NCBI GenBank assembly: GCA_050049775.1
Contig: JASFVP010000033.1
Coordinates: forward strand, 1 to 39,574
Direction of reading: 5' to 3'
DNA: 39,574 nucleotides
Source: JABDQZ01 sp050049775
GTDB taxonomy: Bacteria; Pseudomonadota; Gammaproteobacteria; Chromatiales; Chromatiaceae
Part shown: in pieces, positions 15,736 to 23,624 of the stretch
Layout of the letters: the number at the start of each line of letters is the position of its first letter
Position numbering within the stretch: position 1 is the first letter of the stretch
Notes under the pieces: model-generated
Told to the model about the DNA's origin: nothing
Databases searched by the model: none
What the model saw: only the letters and a program-made list of their open reading frames with translations
Translations under genes and position numbers: made by a program

Positions 15736-17168
15736 CTATGCGAAATGTTTTTTTCAGAAGTGCAATGACACTGCTGTTGCTTTACGGTCTGTGGTTGGCA
15801 CAGGCCACTGCGGGCAGTCTGCCGGACTTCACCGGCATGGTGGAAAAATACAGCCCGACCGTGGTAAATATCAGCACCCGGCAATCGGCCTCTCTGAAAA
15901 AATCCGATCCGCATCACAAGTTTGAAATACCGGAACTGGATGAAGACAATCCGTTGCACGACCTGCTCAAGCGCTTCTTCGGTGATCAGCTGGACATACC
16001 GGAACTGATCGAACGCGATTCGAAATCGCTGGGTTCCGGTTTCATCATTTCCGAGGACGGCTATATCCTGACCAATCACCATGTCGTCAGCAGCGCCGAT
16101 GAAATTGTGGTGCGCCTGACCGACCGGCGTGAGTTCAAGGCAAAGCTGATCGGCTCGGACAAGGCCAGTGATATTGCGTTGATCAAGATCGAGGCCGAAG
16201 ACCTGCCAACCGTCACACTGGGCAGCGCGACAGAACTCAAGGTCGGTGAATGGGTGCTGGCGATCGGCTCGCCATTCGGCTTTGACCATTCCGTCACCGC
16301 CGGCATCGTCAGTGCCAAGGGACGCAACCTGCCGAACGAAAACTATGTGCCGTTCATCCAGACCGACGTGGCCATCAATCCAGGCAACTCTGGCGGCCCG
16401 CTATTTAATCTCGATGGTGAAGTGGTCGGCGTGAACTCACAAATTTACAGCCGTTCCGGCGGTTTTATGGGCTTGTCGTTTTCAATTCCGATCGACCTGG
16501 CGATGAACGTGGTTGAGCAGCTCAAGACCCACGGCCGTGTGGCGCGTGGCTATCTCGGCGTGCTGATCCAGGATGTCACGCATGAACTGGCGGAATCATT
16601 CAACATGGACCGGCCGCGTGGCGCATTGATCTCCCGTGTGCTCGAAAGCAGTCCGGCCGAGGCGGCCGGTTTGCAGCCGGGCGATGTCATTCTGAGTTTC
16701 AACGGCCGTGCCGTGGAAAAATCCTCACAGTTGCCACCACTGGTGGGCACCAGCCCGATCAACAAGGCAGCTGATGTGGAAATCCTGCGCAACGGCAAAC
16801 TCAAGCATGTCGAGGTTTCGGTACAGCAACTGCCGGATACGGAAAAAATGACCCGTGTCGACAAACCGGTCGAGGTGGAGCACGATCGCATCGGTCTGAT
16901 TATCGAGGACCTCGATAAGCAACAACGCAAGGATCTTGGCCTAGAGTCCGACACCGGCGTACTGGTGAGAGAAGTTGGCTCCGGTGTCGCCAAACTGGCC
17001 GGCATTCAACGTGGCGACATCATCGTCATGATCAACAACCGCAAAATCGGTAGCAAGCAGGATTACCTGCAGGTGATTCGCAAGGCCGAACCCGGCAAGA
17101 ATATGGCGTTTCTGATCAATCGCGATGATGCCTCGTTGTTCATTGCCATCCGTGCGCCGATGGAATAA
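15732..17168 (+). CDS. mucD: Periplasmic Do serine protease/chaperone (DegP/MucD)
   Basis: This HtrA-family protease and chaperone degrades misfolded envelope proteins; it has 478 residues. The signal peptide covers about residues 1-28 and ends ATAGS. The catalytic triad is H117 (TNHHV), D147 (SDIAL) and S220 (GNSGGP). Two PDZ domains follow, at about 270-365 (RGYLGV, then AAGLQPGDVILSFNG) and about 385-475 (AGIQRGDIIVMINN). It is encoded directly after rseABC, the arrangement known as algU-mucABCD in Pseudomonas, where MucD limits sigma-E activation. In-frame ATGs at 15732 and 15738 are both usable; the first overlaps rseC by four bases. Confidence 0.95.
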   Translation: MTMRNVFFRSAMTLLLLYGLWLAQATAGSLPDFTGMVEKYSPTVVNISTRQSASLKKSDPHHKFEIPELDEDNPLHDLLKRFFGDQLDIPELIERDSKSLGSGFIISEDGYILTNHHVVSSADEIVVRLTDRREFKAKLIGSDKASDIALIKIEAEDLPTVTLGSATELKVGEWVLAIGSPFGFDHSVTAGIVSAKGRNLPNENYVPFIQTDVAINPGNSGGPLFNLDGEVVGVNSQIYSRSGGFMGLSFSIPIDLAMNVVEQLKTHGRVARGYLGVLIQDVTHELAESFNMDRPRGALISRVLESSPAEAAGLQPGDVILSFNGRAVEKSSQLPPLVGTSPINKAADVEILRNGKLKHVEVSVQQLPDTEKMTRVDKPVEVEHDRIGLIIEDLDKQQRKDLGLESDTGVLVREVGSGVAKLAGIQRGDIIVMINNRKIGSKQDYLQVIRKAEPGKNMAFLINRDDASLFIAIRAPME

Positions 17169-17171
17169 AGC

Positions 17172-17423
17172 ATGCCACAACTTACCCTGTACCTGAGACA
17201 GGGCTGTCACCTGTGTGAAGACATGCTCCAGCAATTGCAACAGTTGCAGCAACACAGGCAATTCGGACTGGCCCTGTGTGACGTGGACAGCAATGAGCAA
17301 TGGCGCAATCTCTATCATGAACGGGTGCCGGTGTTGTTTGGCGGCGAGGAATTGCTGTGTCAGTACTTTCTCGATCTCAAGCGGCTGGAGACGTATTTAG
17401 ATGAGCACAGCACGTCACACTAA
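17172..17423 (+). CDS. Glutaredoxin family protein (DUF836)
   Basis: A short thioredoxin-fold protein of 83 residues. It opens with a beta strand, LTLYLRQ, and a CxxC redox motif, GCHLCE (C12, C15). A VPVLF segment with the conserved cis-proline follows. This is the DUF836 glutaredoxin-like layout, and genes of this type are often found next to lepA in gammaproteobacteria. It starts three bases after the mucD stop and so probably belongs to the sigma-E operon, which would fit a thiol role in envelope stress. The partner protein is unknown. Confidence 0.8.
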   Translation: MPQLTLYLRQGCHLCEDMLQQLQQLQQHRQFGLALCDVDSNEQWRNLYHERVPVLFGGEELLCQYFLDLKRLETYLDEHSTSH

Positions 17424-17467
17424 GGTATGATGAGCCGGATATAGTATTTCACGCCAAAGCATCGCCT

Positions 17468-17504
17468 GAAAGCGGAATATTCCATCAAGAATGTTCCGCT
17501 TTTC
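17468..17504 (+). terminator. Hairpin between the sigma-E operon and lepA
   Basis: GAAAGCGGAATATTC at 17468-17482 pairs with GAATGTTCCGCTTTTC at 17489-17504 around a six-base loop, with one mismatch and a one-base bulge. A perfect T-run does not follow directly, although TTTC closes the stem and TTATTTTTAG comes about 14 bases later. It is the only strong structure in the 127-base gap, so it likely terminates or attenuates the upstream operon before lepA. Confidence 0.55.
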
Positions 17505-17550
17505 AGTATATTAGGGCTTATTTTTAGAGTAACTGTTAAATTACTGACCC

Positions 17551-19359
17551 ATGGTAGAACTCGACCACATCCGCAATTTCTCAATCATCGCCCACATCGA
17601 TCACGGCAAATCCACGATTGCGGACCGTTTTATCCAGCACTGCGGCGGACTTTCGGAACGAGAAATGAATGCTCAAGTGCTCGATTCCATGGATATCGAG
17701 CGTGAACGCGGCATCACCATCAAGGCGCAAAGCGTCACGTTGCATTACACCTCACCGCACAGCGGTGAAACCTTCCAGCTCAATTTCATCGACACGCCGG
17801 GGCACGTCGACTTCTCCTACGAGGTGTCACGTTCGCTGGCCGCCTGTGAAGGCGCCTTGCTGGTGGTCGATGCAGCGCAGGGCGTGGAAGCACAAAGCGT
17901 CGCCAACTGTTACACCGCCATCGAACAAGGCCTCGAAGTGTTACCGGTCCTTAACAAAATCGATTTGCCGGCCGCCGATCCCGACAAGGTCATCATGGAG
18001 ATCGAGGAGATCATCGGCATCGAGGCGCAAAACGCCATTCGCGTCAGCGCCAAAACCGGTCTTGGCATCCCGGACCTGCTCGAGCAACTGGTCAATACCA
18101 TTCCGCCGCCAACAGGCGATCACAATGCGCCGTTGCAAGCGCTAATCATCGATTCCTGGTTTGATCCCTATGTCGGTGTGATCTCGCTGATCCGTGTCGT
18201 CAACGGCAGTATCAAACCGAAAGACAAGATTTTCATCATGTCGACCGGGCGTGTTTACCAGGCGGAAAAGGTCGGTGTATTTACACCTAAACGCCTCGAT
18301 AAACCGATCCTGGATACCGGTGAAGTGGGCTATGTGATTGCCGGAATCAAGGAAATCGACGGTGCACCGGTGGGTGACACCATCACGCTGGATAACAACC
18401 GAACCAGCGCTGCCTTGCCTGGCTTTGAGGAAATGCGCCCGCGTGTGTTCGCCGGCCTGTTTCCGGTCAGCACCGAAGATTACGAAGACCTGCGCGAAGC
18501 CTTGCAGAAACTCAAGCTCAATGATGCCGCGCTGCACTTTGAACCGGAAACCTCACAGGCACTGGGTTTCGGTTTTCGTTGCGGTTTTCTCGGTATGCTG
18601 CACATGGAAATCATCCAGGAGCGCCTCGAACGTGAATACGACCTGGACCTGATCACCACCGCGCCAACGGTTATCTATGAGGTCGAACGCACCGACGGTA
18701 ACGTGATAAAAGTCGATAACCCGGCCGATCTGCCGGACGCCGGACAGATCAGTGAGATCCGTGAGCCGATCATTGATGCGCACATCCTGGTGCCAAACGA
18801 TTATCTTGGCGCCGTCATGGCATTGTGTATTGAAAAACGCGGTACACAGAAAGACATGCAATACCTCGGTGGCCAGGTGCAGGTGCATTATGAATTGCCG
18901 CTCAACGAAGTGGTGCTGGACTTTTTCGACCGGCTCAAATCGGTCAGTCGCGGTTATGCTTCTTTTGAATACGAATTAAAGGAATTTCGCCCAGCGAATC
19001 TGGTGAAACTGGATATACTCATCAACTCGGAAAAGGTCGATGCCCTGTCCGTCATCGTGCATCGTGACTATGCCGAGTCGCGGGGCAGGGAACTGGCGGA
19101 GAAAATGCGCGAGATCATTCCGCGGCAGATGTTTGAAGTGGCCATCCAGGCTGCCATCGGCAGTAAAATCATCGCCCGCACCACAGTCAAGGCGCTGCGC
19201 AAGAATGTCACCGCCAAGTGTTATGGTGGCGATGTCACGCGCAAACGCAAGCTGCTGGAAAAACAGAAAGCCGGCAAGAAACGTATGAAGCAGGTCGGCA
19301 GCGTGGAAATTCCCCAGGAAGCATTCCTGGCCGTATTGAAAGTCGGCAAAGACAACTAG
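17551..19359 (+). CDS. lepA: Elongation factor 4 (LepA)
   Basis: This ribosome-associated GTPase is implicated in translation initiation and 30S assembly, and historically in back-translocation. It has 602 residues. GTPase motifs are AHIDHGKST (G1, about 14-22), ERERGITIKAQ (switch I), DTPGHVDF (G3) and NKIDLP (G4). It lacks EF-G domain IV and ends in the LepA-specific C-terminal domain (KSVSRGYASFEYEL, then KRKLLEKQKAGKKRMK). It sits upstream of lepB, as in E. coli and Pseudomonas. Confidence 0.98.
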   Translation: MVELDHIRNFSIIAHIDHGKSTIADRFIQHCGGLSEREMNAQVLDSMDIERERGITIKAQSVTLHYTSPHSGETFQLNFIDTPGHVDFSYEVSRSLAACEGALLVVDAAQGVEAQSVANCYTAIEQGLEVLPVLNKIDLPAADPDKVIMEIEEIIGIEAQNAIRVSAKTGLGIPDLLEQLVNTIPPPTGDHNAPLQALIIDSWFDPYVGVISLIRVVNGSIKPKDKIFIMSTGRVYQAEKVGVFTPKRLDKPILDTGEVGYVIAGIKEIDGAPVGDTITLDNNRTSAALPGFEEMRPRVFAGLFPVSTEDYEDLREALQKLKLNDAALHFEPETSQALGFGFRCGFLGMLHMEIIQERLEREYDLDLITTAPTVIYEVERTDGNVIKVDNPADLPDAGQISEIREPIIDAHILVPNDYLGAVMALCIEKRGTQKDMQYLGGQVQVHYELPLNEVVLDFFDRLKSVSRGYASFEYELKEFRPANLVKLDILINSEKVDALSVIVHRDYAESRGRELAEKMREIIPRQMFEVAIQAAIGSKIIARTTVKALRKNVTAKCYGGDVTRKRKLLEKQKAGKKRMKQVGSVEIPQEAFLAVLKVGKDN

Positions 19360-19394
19360 ATTTAGCTACAAAAGCAGAAAAAACCGGAACTGTT

Positions 19395-20201
19395 ATGGAC
19401 TTTGACTTACCCCTGATTCTTGTACTGGCAACGGCGATTACCGGCGGCATCTGGTTGATCGACAGCCTGTTTTTTGCAAAAGCACGCAAACAACAGAACA
19501 TCGAGAAAGAACCACTGATCCTGGAATATTCAAAATCCTTTTTCCCGGTGATTCTTATCGTATTGTTGTTGCGCTCTTTCCTGGTTGAGCCTTTCCGCAT
19601 TCCATCCGGTTCGATGATGCCGACGCTGCTGGTGGGCGATTTCATTCTGGTCAATAAATTCGCCTATGGCATCCGCCTGCCGGTAATTGACAAGAAAATC
19701 ATTGAAATCGGCGAACCACAGCGTGGTGACGTGTTTGTCTTCCGTTACCCAAGACAACCGGATATCGACTATATTAAACGTGTAGTTGGTATTCCGGGGG
19801 ACATCATCGATTACCGTGACAAGGTGTTATACGTAAACGGCAAGCCAGCGGAAAAAACCTCCATCGGCGTTTATACCGGAGTAGGGGCCGGTGCTCGGGA
19901 AACGGGTTCCATTGAACTTGTCGAGAATCTGGCGGGAGTGGAACATGCCACCTTAGTTCACCCCATGGCGCCAAACCTGCCACCGAGTTGCACCGTTCTG
20001 GCCCGCGGACCGATCAAGGTTCCGGAAGACATGTACTTCGCCATGGGCGACAACCGGGATAACAGTAACGACAGTCGTTGCTGGGGCCTGGTGCCGGAAG
20101 ACCATCTGGTCGGCAAGGCATTTGCCATCTGGATGCACTGGGATGGCGACCGCTCGGGTTTACCGATCGCTTTTGACAGAATTGGCAATACCATTAACTA
20201 G
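19395..20201 (+). CDS. lepB: Signal peptidase I (LepB)
   Basis: This inner-membrane protease removes signal peptides from secreted proteins; it has 268 residues from ATG 19395. The upstream open extension overlaps lepA in another frame and is discarded. It has two N-terminal membrane segments (about 7-25 and 48-64). The Ser-Lys dyad is S73 in PSGSMMPTL and K128 in DYIKRVVGIPGD. The box E motif MGDNRDNSNDSR is near the end. Spacing to lepA is 35 bases. The length is somewhat below the 324 residues of E. coli LepB, which carries extra periplasmic insertions. Confidence 0.97.
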   Translation: MDFDLPLILVLATAITGGIWLIDSLFFAKARKQQNIEKEPLILEYSKSFFPVILIVLLLRSFLVEPFRIPSGSMMPTLLVGDFILVNKFAYGIRLPVIDKKIIEIGEPQRGDVFVFRYPRQPDIDYIKRVVGIPGDIIDYRDKVLYVNGKPAEKTSIGVYTGVGAGARETGSIELVENLAGVEHATLVHPMAPNLPPSCTVLARGPIKVPEDMYFAMGDNRDNSNDSRCWGLVPEDHLVGKAFAIWMHWDGDRSGLPIAFDRIGNTIN

Positions 20202-20220
20202 ACAGACAATCGGGTGATTT

Positions 20221-20598
20221 ATGCAACAGGGCAAACGACAGGACGGACTCACATTCATCAGCTGGCTGATTATTTTTGCAGTCGGTGGTTTTTTTGTTTT
20301 GCTCGGCCTCAAACTGGTACCGATTTATCTCGAAAACCAGTCTGTCAAATCCGTGGTTGAATCACTCAACAACGATCCCCTGGTGCGCAAGGCCGATACG
20401 CGTGGTGTTTACACACTCATCAACAAACGCCTGAAGATCAACAGCATTTACGACTTTCCCAAGGAAAACATCAAGATCAAGAAAACCCGCAACCAGCTCA
20501 TTGTCGATATCACCTATGACAAGATCGAACCCATTGTCGGTAATATTTCTGTAATGGTTTCGTTCAGCGAGCAATTAAACGTGGAACTGACTCCTTGA
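20221..20598 (+). CDS. DUF4845 domain-containing membrane protein
   Basis: This 125-residue protein has one N-terminal membrane helix (about 10-31, with GLTFISWLIIFAVGGFFVLLG) resembling a pilin-like or single-pass anchor. A periplasmic domain follows with VPIYLENQSVKSVVESL and YDKIEPIVGNISVMVSF. DUF4845 proteins are commonly encoded between lepB and rnc in gammaproteobacteria and beta-proteobacteria, and no function is established. The stop overlaps the TTG start of rnc by four bases. Confidence 0.88.
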   Translation: MQQGKRQDGLTFISWLIIFAVGGFFVLLGLKLVPIYLENQSVKSVVESLNNDPLVRKADTRGVYTLINKRLKINSIYDFPKENIKIKKTRNQLIVDITYDKIEPIVGNISVMVSFSEQLNVELTP

Positions 20599-21284
20599 GA
20601 GAACCGGTAAAGCGCCTGCAACAGGTGCTAGGCTACCAGTTTACCAATATCGGTCATCTCGAAACCGCGCTTACCCATCGCAGCGCCGGTTCACGCAATA
20701 ACGAACGCTTTGAGTTTTTTGGCGACTCGCTGCTGGGTTTTATCATTGCCGATAAGCTGTTCCATCATTTTAGTGACGCCGATGAAGGGCAACTGACCCG
20801 CCTGCGCGCCTCGCTGGTCAAAAAGGAAACCCTGGCGGAAATCGCACGGGAATTGTCGCTCGGCAAATACCTCAAGCTAGGCCAGGGTGAACTACGTAGC
20901 GGCGGACAATCGCGTGCTTCCATTCTTGCCGATGCCGTGGAAGCCATCATCGCCGCGATTTATCTGGATGGCGGTTATCGTGAGGCAAGACAGTTTGTCG
21001 AACGTCTCTACCTGAAGCGCCTGGAAAAACTAACCCCAACCAAAGGCCTGAAAGATCCCAAAACCCGTCTGCAGGAATTCCTGCAAAGCCGAAAAATGTC
21101 AACGCCCGAGTATGTACTGATCGATGCTTCAGGACCGCAACATGCCCAGCAATTCAGGGTCAGTTGCCGCGTAGCGGAACAGCAGGTCGAAGTTACCGGC
21201 ACCGGCGGTAGCAAACGCAAGGCCGAACAGGATGCCGCTTCGCGTGTCCTGCAACAGTTGCAGGAGAAACTCGAACATGCCTAA
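20595..21284 (+). CDS. rnc: Ribonuclease III
   Basis: This double-strand-specific endoribonuclease processes rRNA and some mRNAs; it has 229 residues. The catalytic signature NERFEFFGDSLL (about 36-47) is near the N-terminus. A second acidic motif, ADAVEAIIAAIYLDGG, lies at about 112-127. A C-terminal double-stranded RNA-binding domain (about 153-225) includes KTRLQEFLQ and GGSKRKAEQDAA. The start is TTG at 20595, coupled to the DUF4845 stop; no suitable ATG exists before the conserved region. The stop overlaps era by eight bases. Confidence 0.97.
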   Translation: MREPVKRLQQVLGYQFTNIGHLETALTHRSAGSRNNERFEFFGDSLLGFIIADKLFHHFSDADEGQLTRLRASLVKKETLAEIARELSLGKYLKLGQGELRSGGQSRASILADAVEAIIAAIYLDGGYREARQFVERLYLKRLEKLTPTKGLKDPKTRLQEFLQSRKMSTPEYVLIDASGPQHAQQFRVSCRVAEQQVEVTGTGGSKRKAEQDAASRVLQQLQEKLEHA

Positions 21285-22164
21285 CCGCAGCGGCTTTGTC
21301 GCCATTGTTGGCCGTCCCAATGTCGGCAAATCCACCTTGCTCAACAAGATCATCGGCCAGAAACTCGCCATTACCTCACACAAGCCGCAGACCACGCGTC
21401 ACAGCATACTCGGCGTCAAGACGCTCGCGGACGGACAGATCGTCTACGTCGATACACCCGGCATCCACCGGCGTGGCAACCAGGCCATGAACCGTTATCT
21501 CAACCGTACCGCCAATGCGGTCCTGACGGATGTCGATATTCTTCTGTTTGTGGTGCAGGCCGGTGTCTGGAACCGTGAGGACCGACTGGTGCTGAAAAAC
21601 ATCGTCAATAGCAAACGGCCGGCCATTCTGGTGGTCAACAAGGTTGATGAGTTCCCTGACAAGCAGGCACTGTTACCCTTCATCGAGGAAATTTCGGCGC
21701 AGCATGATTTTATCAGCGTCATTCCGGTATCGGCCAAGAACGGCTACCAGGTGGAACAACTGGAAAACAGGGTGCTCGAAGCCATGCCGGAAGGTGAGAA
21801 TATTTTCCCCGAGGATCAGCTCACCGATCGCAGTGAACGTTTTTTTGCCGCCGAGCTGATTCGCGAACAGCTGACGCGACATTTTCATATGGAACTGCCA
21901 TACGCTACGACCGTCGAGATTGAAAAATTCGTCGAAGAGAAAAATCTCTATCGCATTCATGCATTAATCTGGGTGGAAAGAGCGGGGCAGAAAAACATTT
22001 TGATCGGTAAAAAAGGCGAGGCGCTGAAACAGGTTGGCACACAGGCGCGCCAGGAGATGGAAAAATTTTTCGACAAGAAAGTGTTTCTGCAACTCTGGGT
22101 CAAGGTGAAAAAGAGCTGGTCGAGCGATGAAGCTGCGCTCGCCAGGCTTGGCTACTCGGATTAA
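21277..22164 (+). CDS. era: GTPase Era
   Basis: This essential GTPase binds the 3' end of 16S rRNA during 30S assembly; it has 295 residues from ATG 21277. GTPase motifs are GRPNVGKST (12-20), DTPGI, and NKVD. The C-terminal KH domain includes GRRLHAL-like RIHALIWVER and GKKGEALKQVGTQAR. The frame is open upstream to 21232, inside rnc, but that part is not Era. The rnc-era overlap is the classical arrangement. Confidence 0.97.
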   Translation: MPNRSGFVAIVGRPNVGKSTLLNKIIGQKLAITSHKPQTTRHSILGVKTLADGQIVYVDTPGIHRRGNQAMNRYLNRTANAVLTDVDILLFVVQAGVWNREDRLVLKNIVNSKRPAILVVNKVDEFPDKQALLPFIEEISAQHDFISVIPVSAKNGYQVEQLENRVLEAMPEGENIFPEDQLTDRSERFFAAELIREQLTRHFHMELPYATTVEIEKFVEEKNLYRIHALIWVERAGQKNILIGKKGEALKQVGTQARQEMEKFFDKKVFLQLWVKVKKSWSSDEAALARLGYSD

Positions 22165-22182
22165 TGGAATACGGCCCGACTC

Positions 22183-22887
22183 ATGACGCCGGCTTATGTT
22201 TTACACCGCAGGGATTATTCCGATAACAGTCTGCTGCTGGATTTGTTCACTCTCGATCATGGCCGCCAGTCCGTCATCGCCCGAGGGGTGAAAAGCGGCA
22301 AACGCAAAAAATCGGCGATCCTGCAACCTTTCCTGCCTCTGATCATCAGCCTGAGTGGACGCGGTGAAGTCAAGACACTACGCGATGCCGAAGCTACCGA
22401 AAAGCCACTTTCGTATAGTGGAGACCGACTCTATTCGGCTTACTATCTCAATGAACTGGTCATCAAATTTCTGCAACAGACCGATGTCAATCAGGCCGCC
22501 TTTGTGCATTACGCGCACGCCCTGAGCGAACTGCAACAGGCACAGACTCCGGAAATTGCCTTGCGGCGCTTTGAACTCGCGCTGCTCGACGCCGTCGGCT
22601 TTGGCCTGGAGCTGGCATTCTGCAACCATGGACAAACACCGATCGAGGCGGTAAAACAGTATCGTTATGAAATGGAGCAGGGGCCTGTTGAAGGCAATAG
22701 CGGCAACGGTCCCAAGCTGCTGGGGCAGACCTTGCTTCATATGCATCAGGGCCGGTTCGAAGATGAGTTGACCCTGCGACAGGCCAAACAGTTAATGCGT
22801 TATGCCATCAGCCATTACCTGGATGGCTACCATTTCAAAAGTCGCGAATTTTTTACCACCAGTGCAGTGAAACAGGAACAGCAATGA
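22183..22887 (+). CDS. recO: DNA repair protein RecO
   Basis: This mediator of the RecFOR pathway anneals single strands and helps load RecA; it has 234 residues. The N-terminal OB fold carries AYVLHRRDYSDNSLLLDLFT and ARGVKSGKRKK, both typical. The helical C-terminal part includes LSYSGDRLYSAYYLNELV and ALLDAVGFGLEL. A canonical zinc cluster of four cysteines is absent, as in E. coli RecO. It lies 18 bases after era and overlaps pdxJ by four bases. recJ, which acts in the same pathway, is 16 kb away. Confidence 0.94.
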   Translation: MTPAYVLHRRDYSDNSLLLDLFTLDHGRQSVIARGVKSGKRKKSAILQPFLPLIISLSGRGEVKTLRDAEATEKPLSYSGDRLYSAYYLNELVIKFLQQTDVNQAAFVHYAHALSELQQAQTPEIALRRFELALLDAVGFGLELAFCNHGQTPIEAVKQYRYEMEQGPVEGNSGNGPKLLGQTLLHMHQGRFEDELTLRQAKQLMRYAISHYLDGYHFKSREFFTTSAVKQEQQ

Positions 22888-23624
22888 CAGCCAATTACGA
22901 ACGACTGCTGGGCGTCAATATTGACCACGTCGCCACCATTCGCCAGGCGCGTGGCACCCGTTATCCCGAACCGATTCAAGCGGCGCTGGTCGCCGAGCAG
23001 GCGGGAGCGGACGCCATTACACTGCATTTGCGTGAAGACCGGCGCCACATCCAGGATCGTGATGTGTTTATGCTCAAGGACATCCTGCAAACGCGCATGA
23101 ACCTGGAAATGGCGGCGACTGAGGAAATGCTGAAGGTCGCCTGTCAGATAAAGCCTGCTGATGTCTGCCTGGTGCCGGAGCGGCGTGAAGAACTCACCAC
23201 GGAAGGTGGCCTGGATGTGGCTGCCAACCAGGAGTACTTGAAAGACTATTGCGCGGCCCTGAACGAAGCGGGCATCCGCGTGTCACTGTTCATCGATGCT
23301 GAAGAAAAGCAGTTGGAAGCCGCGGCAGCGGTCGGGGCGCCGGTCATTGAAATTCATACCGGCCATTATGCCGATTGTGCCAGCACAGCGGATCAAAACC
23401 TGGAGCTGACCCGTATCCAGACGGCCGTCATGCGTGGCCAGCAGCTGGGCTTGCAGGTCAATGCCGGGCATGGGCTTGATTATCACAATGTCAAAGCCAT
23501 CGCCCAAATCCATGGCGTCAGGGAACTCAACATCGGCCACTCAATCGTTGCCAGAGCCCTTTTTTCCGGCCTGGCGCAGGCGGTGACCGATATGAAAAGC
23601 CTGCTGCAGACCAGTTCAGACTAG
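22884..23624 (+). CDS. pdxJ: Pyridoxine 5'-phosphate synthase PdxJ
   Basis: This TIM-barrel enzyme condenses 1-deoxyxylulose 5-phosphate with 3-amino-2-oxopropyl phosphate to form pyridoxine 5'-phosphate in the DXP-dependent B6 pathway. It has 246 residues. Motifs are GVNIDHVATIRQARG (10-24), GADAITLHLREDRRHI, VCLVPERREELTTEGGLD, IEIHTGHYA, and VNAGHGLDYHNV. It is the last gene of the lepA-to-pdxJ series, and its end overlaps the end of the convergent kinase gene by nine bases. Confidence 0.97.
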   Translation: MTANYERLLGVNIDHVATIRQARGTRYPEPIQAALVAEQAGADAITLHLREDRRHIQDRDVFMLKDILQTRMNLEMAATEEMLKVACQIKPADVCLVPERREELTTEGGLDVAANQEYLKDYCAALNEAGIRVSLFIDAEEKQLEAAAAVGAPVIEIHTGHYADCASTADQNLELTRIQTAVMRGQQLGLQVNAGHGLDYHNVKAIAQIHGVRELNIGHSIVARALFSGLAQAVTDMKSLLQTSSD

